64,000 nt of DNA from Stereocaulon alpinum (taxonomy: Eukaryota > Ascomycota > Lecanoromycetes > Lecanorales > Stereocaulaceae): NCBI GenBank assembly GCA_018257865.1, contig JAEUBA010000016.1, positions 248,001 through 312,000 of the forward strand. The letters are read 5' to 3'. A program made the position numbers and the translations under genes. The notes under the pieces were generated by a model, which worked only from the letters and a program-made list of their open reading frames with translations, ran no database searches and was not told the DNA's origin. Position 1 is the first letter of the stretch. Each line of letters begins with the position of its first letter. Below are positions 55,281 through 64,000 of the stretch, piece after piece.

Positions 55281-56281
55281 ATGACGAAGAGAATAGCTCA
55301 AGAGGGTCTCGTACCATTCAATGTCCCGGCCGCCAACAAGCCATGCCACACATGGTACCGCATTATTGGTGACCTATCATCGTCATCCACGCCCCTAGTC
55401 ACTCTTCACGGCGGCCCCGGCGCATGCCATGAATACCTCCTGCCGCTGAGAGACCTCAATGTTGAACACAGTATCCCTATCATATTCTACGATCAGATCG
55501 GGAATGGGCATTCCACACGCCTAAGGGAAAAGGACGGCGATGAGGGATTCTGGACTGAAGAGCTCTTCCGCGCTGAGCTCGATAACCTGGTCGACCATCT
55601 CGGCCTCCGCGACCGTGGGTTCGACATTCTAGGCCAAAGCTGGGGCGGTATGCTCGCTAGCAAGTATGCCGCCCTCCACCCCAAGGGGCTTCGCAAGCTA
55701 GTACTCGCAGACACATGCGCAAGTGTGAAGTTATTGCTCGAAGGAACGAACGTGCTAAGGGCACAATTACCAAATGATGTGAAGGAGGTCCTGGATAAAT
55801 GTGAGAAGGAAGAAAATGTAGAAAGTGAAGAGTATGAGCAGGCATGCGTGGTGTTCTATAAGCGGCATCTTTGTCGGTTGGACCCGTGGCCAAAAGAGGT
55901 GGAGGCTGCACTAGGGCACTTGAAGGAGGATCCAACGGTTTACAAAACAATGTAGGTGGCGTACTGCATGCATACCCCTGCATCTTCTGTAGTAGGTGAT
56001 CGATCAACGCTGACTGCCTGTGTTGAAGGTATGGACCCTCTGAACTGGTGTCCACGGGAAATCTGAAGGATTGGTCGGCTATAGAGGAAGCGCACAAGAT
56101 CACGGTACCTACGCTCCTGATCAATGGGAAGTATGATGAGGTGCAGGATGTGGCTGTGGCTCCATTCTTTGAGCAAATTCCGAAGGTCAGGTGGGTCACT
56201 TTAGAGCAGTCAAGTCATATGGGACACTTCGAGGAGAGAACAAGGTTCATGGAAATCGTAGGTCGATTTTTGAGCGGTTAA
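55281..56281 (+). CDS. Alpha/beta-hydrolase of peptidase family S33 (proline iminopeptidase-like)
   Basis: Exons 55281-55951 and 56029-56281; 77-nt intron; 307 aa. The start is the ATG of MTKRIAQEG. The oxyanion-hole motif HGGPG is at 43-47, typical of proline iminopeptidases and L-amino acid amidases. The nucleophile elbow is GQSWGG with Ser120; the acid is Asp260 in INGKYDEVQD; the base is His287 in EQSSHMGHF. DQIGNGHSTR (71-80) is another family landmark. It probably removes N-terminal residues from peptides or hydrolyses amides. Cytosolic (no signal peptide). Its position 1.1 kb from the candidate precursor peptide and near a UstYa-like gene makes it a possible trimming enzyme of that pathway, or it may be an unrelated neighbour. 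Confidence 0.88.
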
Positions 56282-57277
56282 GACTCGATATCGGTGCTTT
56301 CTCCATTCTCCTTGAGCTTGCTAGGTGCTGAGATAGCGAAGCTCATTACGAGATTTCAGCGGCGTTTCCTTGCGTACCCTTAGACACGCATTGACTGAAT
56401 CATTGTCTGCCATGATGCAAAGACCTGTAGTATAGCCACCAGAAAGATTCAATATAGCACTTCTCCTAGCACGAAGCCGCCAATGATATTGAAATCCATC
56501 ACCACGTGGCTTGCGTCTACGGTTTGCTCGAGCCTGGATTTTGTCCACAAAAAGTTGCCAGATGTCCCTTGACAGATACGAGCAAGGTCTGTAGGACTTA
56601 TCCAGCAAGCCGCCGTAGTAGGTCTGGAAGCGCATACGCTCGATATGATTCGATGAGTGTTATTTTGGGCACCGTACTAGTGTTCGAAGGGTGAGGGACA
56701 CTTCTTTATAAGGGCCATTGGATCGAGCCTATTTCGTCATATTAGCAGCTTCACTCATGGGACATCATGCTAGCCATAGAGCCTGAGGGAGCAAAATTTG
56801 CCTGTAAAACAAGTATGATTACAGGTCCTGTCGATGGCCCCATTGTTTGATGTCCCTGTCTCAAAGCTTGTGGTGTCGGGACGCGCATTTGCCTTGGGTC
56901 AAGGGGCCCCTGAGAGAAAACACCTGTGTGGGGGCGACTGAGGAGGAAAAATCTTCGGTCCTGGAAGCATTCTTCATCAGCAAAGATGCCGTTGCATTGC
57001 CTCACGCTGGTCGTACCTTGAAGAGCTTGCTAATAGTGACCGTGAATAAGGATCACCCCTCCCTCAACGACTTCCCTTCTCGTAGAGCCAGCTTGGACGT
57101 CCGTAAGGGTGCTATATGAGGACAATTTGAGTGGAGCTGGATGAAGAGCAATAAGGGTATGACTGGAGATGTCTAACGAAGTAGTCGTCGTGAGACGTTG
57201 TAAGAGATACAGGATACGGACTAAAAGCAATGGATAGTGTTCAAGATACGTTCGTTCGATGATATAATGGAATTTAC
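56282..57277. other. Intergenic, no gene recognised
   Basis: About 1 kb between two convergent genes. Short frames only. Confidence 0.4.
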
Positions 57278-58108
57278 TTATCTGCTTAGATAACCATCTA
57301 TCAACTCAGACTCGTCTATTGCACCCGTCTCCCGAGCTATAGCTAATATAGCGTTAACGACAACTCCAACATCATTGGTCTTGATGGGCACTCTGTGCTC
57401 GCCCTCCCACTGAACCAGTCGCACGCTCTTTGCATCACAACATCGACGTAACAGCTTCCTATGCATCTCCAGCCCTGGATCATGCAGCCCATGAACATGA
57501 ATAGTCGGCACCGTCAATGGCCTCTCCATCGGTGGAGAGTCTCGCTCCTCAGACGGGCTCAAGACGGAGGAGGACGATGCTTCAGCCATACCAGGCAGCG
57601 TTCCCAGCTCTGGAGTCAGCGAGACCAAGGGATCTCGTCCAGCAAGCAGCACGCCGAACTTAAACTCCGGCCAATCATTCCGTCTGGCCATGCCCAACTC
57701 CGCGCGAAGCTGTTGATCGAAAAGCAGACTCGCACCAATCTTTGCACCCTGACTGAATCCCAGAACGGCAACCCATGCTCCTCTGCCTCCCATATCATCG
57801 TCGTCCTTTATCGCATCTCTCACTGCCTTCTCAACCAACGTGACCGCACTCACGTTGTCTAACTCTGGGTCCTCTGGACGCCAACGTAGCCACGCACGGA
57901 AGGGGCCGAAGGTCTTGTAGACTGCTGTGACGTCTGACCCTGGCTGCGATGTGAAGGGCGCTTGGGCGTAGCAGAGACGGAAGGTGGAAGAGAGGGAGCG
58001 TTCGAGAACACGGCATTGAGCGCGGAAGATGCGGGCATTGGTGCCGCCACCGTGTAGGCAGAGGATACGGGGCAGGGAAGGGTTGGGGTGATGAGAGGCG
58101 GTACTCAT
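57278..58108 (-). CDS. FSH1-family serine hydrolase
   Basis: Single exon, 276 aa, ATG at 58108 (MSTASHHPNPSLPRILCLHGGG). An in-frame extension upstream exists, but the domain begins right after this ATG. The FSH1 family (DUF341) has an alpha/beta-hydrolase fold: HGGG at 19-22, RFRL-like CYAQAPF, GPFRAWLRW, the nucleophile Ser119 in VLGFSQGAKIG, Asp in HGLHDPGLE and His in WEGEHRVPI near the C-terminus. Members act as esterases; some release or hydrolyse products in polyketide pathways, others relate to ovarian-tumour-suppressor homologue OVCA2. No polyketide synthase is in the window. Confidence 0.88.
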   Translation of the reverse strand: MSTASHHPNPSLPRILCLHGGGTNARIFRAQCRVLERSLSSTFRLCYAQAPFTSQPGSDVTAVYKTFGPFRAWLRWRPEDPELDNVSAVTLVEKAVRDAIKDDDDMGGRGAWVAVLGFSQGAKIGASLLFDQQLRAELGMARRNDWPEFKFGVLLAGRDPLVSLTPELGTLPGMAEASSSSVLSPSEERDSPPMERPLTVPTIHVHGLHDPGLEMHRKLLRRCCDAKSVRLVQWEGEHRVPIKTNDVGVVVNAILAIARETGAIDESELIDGYLSR

Positions 58109-58357
58109 CTTGATGGTGCGACAGGGAAATTGGTGCGAGCGGCTGGATATCAAGAGATCTCAGACGGGTCGGTCGAAGCCGGGTTGAAAGAGCGAATCTG
58201 ACTGCATGCGCTGAGTAAGCGGCCATCTCAAATCTGTCAACGTCGGCCAACGTCGGCCGAGAGGCGTGGGATGAAAGCGACTTGGCTACTGACTCGCTAG
58301 AACATGCAAGGCGTTCGTGTATACTTTATTGAAAGGATCACTATGCGGCTAGGAAGA

Positions 58358-58642
58358 TTATCCGGAAAATGCCCTCTCCAACGCACTCTCTAGGTCGGGG
58401 TACGCGAAGGATGCATTTCCCACCTCAACATCCCGTTGTTTATGATCAACAACCTGGATGTGTCTCATTCCAATCCGCTGCCACGTGGATGTAGCATGTG
58501 GGTAGGATGTGACTCTAACCTGGATCCTAGCAAGCGGGTAGATGCAATGCAACGCTACGCTCAGCTTGATTAGATGGTGAGATTGCGTGACCCGAATCAT
58601 TCGACTCAAAAACTCCGGTAGAATACTCCGCATCCAGTGCAA
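58358..58642 (-). CDS. Unrecognised small ORF
   Basis: A 94-codon minus-strand frame ending NASFAYPDLESALERAFSG. The C-terminal part looks protein-like, but no family is recognised and the start is uncertain; it may be the last exon of a gene extending to about 58900. Confidence 0.25.
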   Translation of the reverse strand: MHWMRSILPEFLSRMIRVTQSHHLIKLSVALHCIYPLARIQVRVTSYPHATSTWQRIGMRHIQVVDHKQRDVEVGNASFAYPDLESALERAFSG

Positions 58643-59078
58643 GGATCAGAAGCATGGGTCATTAGTGGATGAGACCTTCTGCATGGATGGATGCATAGGG
58701 CTGCTACGAAGGTTCGACTGTGGTGTGGTAAGTTTCTGGACAATGAGTTTATCTCTGGAGGCTAATGTATAACGCACCTAGAATCCAAAGCCGATGATGT
58801 TGGATTAGGTTTGAAAGGACACTTTAGGGTCTACACGAGCTGTCAGAGCGTCCATCCATTGATATTATCCCGCGGCTTTAACCGCATGCCAGTTCGCACC
58901 ATCATAAGCTCCTACTTTCAAAGACTTTGTCTTGATTAGGGTTTCTGTCTAGAGACCAGCCGATCCGTTGGGGTATCTTGCTGATACTCCATGTACGTAG
59001 TTTGATGAAAATATAATCCTGGCCGTAAATAAACCAGCATTCGAACAGATCAAAGCCACTTTGGAAGCGCGGCAGCAC
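58643..59078. other. Intergenic, no gene recognised
   Basis: About 430 bp without a supported gene. Confidence 0.4.
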
Positions 59079-59520
59079 TCATGCCTTTACCAGTGCTCGA
59101 TCGAAGACTTCCTGAGTATGCTGCCAGATCTTCTTGCCCATGCCTCTTTGACGATATTCATCCATCAATTTCTTGTCCCCAATCGTTTCTCCATCGTGGC
59201 CCACGAGGTAGCATCCGCTTCCATCCTTCCAATCTGCCCCTTTTGCTACATCCACACCGTTTGGTCGGGCCACTCCAGCATCCGGCGGATCCTTCACTCC
59301 CGCTGGTGGGAAACGAGCAGAGGTTGCATGGAAGAGATGGCGCTGCCCGCTCTCTGGCAGGCCTGTAGTAAAGATTTTCAACACCGGTAGGACCACTCCA
59401 CGGAACCCAACTCGCAATGGCAGAGGCCAATCCTCTGAAAACGTGCCGAAGGCGGGTGTAATGACGATACCAGGCCAAATATGGACACAGCTTATGGTAC
59501 GATGAGTGGCAGCGACAAGT
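59079..59520 (-). pseudogene. 3' remnant of a short-chain dehydrogenase (SDR)
   Basis: A minus-strand frame open from about 59518 to TGA at 59079 reads CVHIWPGIVITPAFGTFSEDW, then LKIFTTGLPESGQRHLFHATSARFPPAG, and ends in GDKKLMDEYRQRGMGKKIWQHTQEVF. This matches the C-terminal 130-150 residues of fungal retinol-dehydrogenase-like SDRs (after the YxxxK site: HPG-x-V-x-T, then GERHLFHATSARFPP). The catalytic and Rossmann parts should lie at higher coordinates on the minus strand, but there the TA-rich region starts at about 59520. The gene is therefore cut by insertion of, or rearrangement with, the repeat. No start codon remains. Confidence 0.75.
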
Positions 59521-62500
59521 CTATATCCTTAAGTCATCCCCCCTAATTAGAGATAACGTACGTAGGAGGTCTGCTAATTAAGAGATATCCTCCTTCCTAG
59601 GCGCTATCCTCTTCTCCTCCTTCTTCTCCTTCCGCCTTACCGCTGCCTCAGCTCGCTACAGCTTCCCTTCTACTTTCTCTACTACCTTCCTACTATCCTA
59701 CGCTTCCTAGGACTCTAACTTCTTTAACTTCTTCTATACCTTACCTCTTACCCTGCGTATCTTAGTTACTGCTGAAGAGGTAGGAATCTAGTACTGAGAT
59801 AGTAGCTAGGAGAATGTTACCTACTATAACTATCTTACTATAATACCGTCTAATAGGGGCGGGGCTATTAGCGGCGGGGCTATTAGTAGAGGATCTAAAT
59901 TATTAAAATTATTAATATTATTAAAATCTAAATTAGAAGAAGATAAGATATTATAACCTAAGACTTATATATTATTATTAGGGAGCTAAGGTCTACTAGT
60001 AGGCTATATACTTAGGTATTAAAGCTTATTATTATTATTAGTATTATTAGTATTATTAGTATTATTATTTTATACGATTTCTCTACTACTAATATTAGCT
60101 AATCCTAATTAAGAATTAGTAACCTATACCTTTACGTCTTAAATCTTCTTATATTTAGCCTATCTTATAGCGTTAATTAATACTATATAATAATATTAAC
60201 GCCTCTCCTTTTTATCCTCTTTAGTAGCTTCGCGTCTAGTATATATACGTCGCTATATACTACCCTTTTTATACTTTAGATTCTCCGCCTTCTTCTTAAA
60301 GGTAAAAGTAGTTAGTAGTATTACTTATAGTAGATTCTTCTTTTCCTACGCCTTATAAAATTGCTTTATATATCTATCTAAGTCTTTTAAAAAGGTCTCC
60401 TTTAAATATCTGTTAGGGAGCCTCTTCTAAAAGTTAGACGTCTCTAAAAAGGCCTTCTTAACTAGAGTTTTACCCTATCTCTTATACTTATATATTAGTA
60501 TTAGCGTTAGGGGGTAAGGCAGTAATCCTATACCTAAATTAGTACTATAACCTAATATAGTATAATAGTCTACGACCGTAATAGATATATTAAATGTTAT
60601 CTCCTATCTAACTACTACTTACGGAGGTTACTTAAGCTAGCGGGGGTATATAAGAGATAGCGGTATTAGGATATCCTCTAGTATATAGGAAAATAGCTAA
60701 TATTTATAGAGTAAGCTATACTACTTAGGTAGATTATATACTAATTCGTATAATTCTACCTTAGGGGCTTCTTCTTCCCCTATATCTACTATATCAAACT
60801 ACCTCTTCGCTATATTCCACTCGCGGACTACTATCTTAATAGCTTTATATATTATATATAGGGATATCTTTAAGAACGCCTCCCTGCTAAGGTTAATTAC
60901 CCTTAGAAGGCCCTTATTCTAGCGATATAACTCCTTTTAGTATATTAACTCTATATTAACTACTACCTAAACGATCCGCTTAATAGTAGTAGTAATAGGT
61001 ATATAATAATTTATTACCCTTTTAACCTAAGGATATATACTCTTACCTCTCTATAAGGACGTACTACCTAGATTCGATAATACGCGTGTATAAGCCTTAA
61101 TAAATTAGTGTTCTTAAGGCTAATAAAAACTCTAGAGATATTCCTAATCTTTAGTATAGAGTAGGTCTAGGAGGGCGCTTCTATTAATATTAATATCCTT
61201 AATAGTAGGTAATTAGATCTATATCTAAATTTTATTTACGAGCTTACTACGGGTATCTAATAGGTAGCCTTTTTAAGTTAAACTCTTCTTAATAGCCTCA
61301 GCAGCGTGCTAATTATAGAGTTATAAGAAGTACTTACTACCTAGATTATCTAATCGCGCTAAGAGCTTATAATTATCTACTATCGTAGCTATTAGCTTAG
61401 CGGCGAAGTCGCTTAGGAGTACTACTAAGCCTTAGTAATTACTATAGAAAAAGAGGTCTTTTATATACTTATTTAGGAAGAGAAAAGCGTTAGCTAACTC
61501 TAAGGTAATATATATATAGGTAATTAGAAAGCTACTTAGTATATTAGTAATATATACTAATACTAAGAGAGGCAGGGCTTACTCGCTAGTATTAAATATT
61601 ATATTAGTAATTATAATAAATTCTAAGGCGAATTACTTAGTTAGCTTAATTTAGAAGTCCCTATAAAAGAAGAAGTATTAGATCTCTTATACCTACCTTA
61701 TATTACCCTTAACGACGTATTTCTCCCTAACGCAGACGTAGTAGCCTTGCGCCTCTAGTATTACTAATATATAGTAGACCTCCTCTTCTTTAGTATATTT
61801 AGGGCCCTTCGCTAATAGGTTATAATACTAGGACCTCTCTAGATATAAACCCCTTATACCTAATATCCTCTTAGTAGCGGAGAATAGCTAATTCGCTTAT
61901 TTTATTATCTTAGCCTCTAGCTTAGCGGTAATAAGGTCTAGATCCTAACTTTTATACTTATCTAATTTAAAAGGATTATCTATATACTTATAATTATAAG
62001 ATATATTAGTAAGCTTAAGCTTCTAGTAAGCCTCTCTAGTAAAGAACCTTAGCTTTATTATAAAGGGGAAGCTAACTACTAGACGTAGGTTATAGAACGT
62101 TAGCGTATCCCCTTATTAAGCTTTCTAGTATTCCTTATCTTCTTTTTATAGTAGTAGTAAGATAGGATTACTTACTAATATTTTATAGCACCTAATAACT
62201 TATCCTTATATAATATTACTACTAAGAAGCCTTAGGTAAAAGCCTAATCTTAGACCTATAATATACTAGCGTCCCTACTACTAACGATCTCGCCCTCTAC
62301 CGGAATTCGCTTATATAGGTTAGGGATAAGGGTAAGGGCTCGCCGCTTATAATCTAATAGGTCGGTGGAGTAGAGGGTAAGGTAGGATAATATTAATACT
62401 ATAGCTTCAGCTTCTAGGAGAGTCTTAGGGTAAGATATTAAGTTACGGAGGTAGTATTATAGAATTACGTTAAGTGCGTAGGCCTCCTACTACTCCAGCT

Positions 62501-64000
62501 CGCTTAGCTAGGCGGTAATATATACGTAGCTAAGCCGCCTATTACTAGGTAGCGTACGCCGCCCGCTGTTAGCCCTATAGCTAATTAGTTAGCTTTAAGC
62601 ACTTAGCTAGAATTCTAGAATTCTATCACTTAGATAGATTATTATTATACTACGTTTACTATAACCTCCTAAATTCTTACTCCCGCCTTATTTCACCTTA
62701 CTACTATATTCTAGGGGCTGAACTAGGATTAATTTAAATCTTACTATCTCTAAGCAAGCTAAGAAGGATATTTAGACGAAAACCTTTCCAGTAGATTTAA
62801 TAACTATTTATAGTAGGGTAGCCTAGGGTCTACGTCCTAGTCTAAGAGTAATATAATAAACTATATACTATAGAAGAGGAAGAACTAAAGTCGAATAGAA
62901 AGAGCTAGGATATATTATATAGGAGATAGGTTACTATACTAGGATTTAGTATAGCAGAATCTACCTATAAGTACTTAAGTAACCGTTATTAAAAAGACGA
63001 TAGTTATAAGTAATAAGGATAATATACCTTCCTTACCTATCTAATAATTATTTATAATAACGTTATTACTAGATTTAGTATAAGGTAAGAGCGGACTACT
63101 AGTATATAGAGTAAGGATACCTACTATAAGGAAATAACGCCCTTATTATAATAAGATTACGGATAAAGAGAATATTATTATTATTAAGCTCTCCGTTATC
63201 GGACGATTCGTTAGACCTAAGTAAAGTTATAAACTAAATAGATATAGAGTAACGAGACGAAATTTAAGCTTAACCTAAGAATTAGTAGTTATCTATACCT
63301 ATTATACTAAAGAAGATTAAATATAAATAAGAAGGACTTATATCGCCTATACTTATACCTTAGTAAGGAATACTAACTAAGCTATTAATAGAAGTACCTC
63401 CTATACTATTAGAGGAAGTTATAAAGAGACCTACTATAAGTAGAGACCTATTACCAACCTATTTACTAATATATTCTACTTTCCCGCCGTATACTCTAAG
63501 GTATCTATAACTATAGTCGATAGGAAGTATTATATATACCTTACCTACTAATCTCTATATTCTAAAAACTCGTAAAGTACGAAATATAGATAAGCCTCTA
63601 AGTATAAGGGAACCTACTATAATAGGGTTACCTAAGTTAGAAGGCCTAGTATATAGGAAGTAGCCTATCCTATATTCTCTCCTATTACTTATAAACGATT
63701 AAAAGAGGGTCTAGTAGGAGTTATATAGTATAGTACTTAATTTATTTATATAATTTAAAATACCTTAATTTATAGGTAATAAGGATAGAGAAGATACCGT
63801 AAGGTTTATTAAAGCTTTTAAGTTCTAAATTATACTAATAATAGTATAATACTAATTAGCAGGTATTAATTAAGTAAAAGTATTTTAGCTAGAGTTAGTA
63901 TATCTAAAAGGGTCGATTATAAAGAAATAGGTAGAAGACTAAGATAAAGAAGTCTATAATAACTAGAGTATATTAAAAGAAAGGTTTCTTATAAGGTTTC
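59521..64000. repeat. TA-rich, RIP-mutated repeat region
   Basis: From 59521 to the window end, sequence changes sharply to TA-rich DNA with stops in every frame and no frame over 60 codons. It is full of TA steps and low in CA/TG, the expected result of RIP acting on transposon copies. Minus-strand 59590-59790 keeps a purine-rich, Lys/Arg/Glu-rich character that could be a transposase tail, but no domain can be named. A small duplication (GGCGGGGCTATTAG twice near 59857-59886) and TTA-type tracts at 60024-60071 are visible. The right boundary is outside the window, so terminal repeats cannot be checked. Confidence 0.8.

Noticed and set aside
62561..62700. Possible LTR start (TGTTAG) in the TA-rich block
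   Set aside because: Only a dinucleotide-level resemblance; no matching second LTR or primer-binding site found in the window.
1..64000. CRISPR arrays, rRNA genes, PKS/NRPS core genes
   Set aside because: None visible; no regularly spaced repeats, rRNA-like stretches or megasynthase motifs, and the DNA is eukaryotic.

Overview
The window is nuclear DNA of a filamentous ascomycete (Pezizomycotina; Dothideomycetes is my best guess, by inference). The genes carry many 45-60 nt introns with GTNNGT donors, CTAAC/CTGAC-like branch sites and short acceptors. The families are typical of moulds: fungal APC permeases, rhodopsin-domain membrane proteins, UstYa-like (DUF3328) proteins, FSH1 hydrolase and a GFA enzyme. 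Two stretches (39.1-42.1 kb and 59.5 kb to the end) are TA-rich and stop-riddled in the way repeat-induced point mutation (RIP) leaves transposons.

Layout. 0-16 kb: APC permease (5' end outside the window), MFS sugar transporter, a small protein with a Lys/Ala-rich tail, a dead alpha/beta-hydrolase, a thioredoxin-reductase-like flavoprotein without its CxxC, a MYND zinc-finger protein and a first UstYa-like gene. 16-31 kb: GNAT acetyltransferase, an APC permease head to head with a rhodopsin-domain protein, a third APC permease, a small secreted protein interrupted by an in-frame TAG, and an F-box/2EXR-type protein. 31-39 kb: GFA-family enzyme, catalase, and an unrecognised two-TM protein. 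39.1-42.1 kb: RIP-mutated DNA transposon with 41-bp terminal inverted repeats flanked by TA. 42-52 kb: a protein with five tandem cold-shock domains, an unrecognised multi-exon gene, then a second APC/rhodopsin head-to-head pair. 52-59.5 kb: a UstYa-like gene, a small secreted precursor with two Arg-Arg-delimited repeats, an S33 peptidase, an FSH1 hydrolase and the 3' remnant of a short-chain dehydrogenase that is cut off where the RIP-mutated region begins.

Three things stand out. (1) At 52.1-56.3 kb a UstYa-like gene, a candidate Kex2-processed precursor peptide and an S33 peptidase lie together, which looks like a small RiPP-type (dikaritin-like) locus. (2) The APC + rhodopsin-domain pair occurs twice with the same divergent orientation and near-identical exon lengths, so it looks like a duplicated two-gene module. 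(3) The five-CSD protein resembles the architecture of animal UNR/CSDE1. All gene models are read by eye from splice signals and frame continuity; exon coordinates were checked only for frame.
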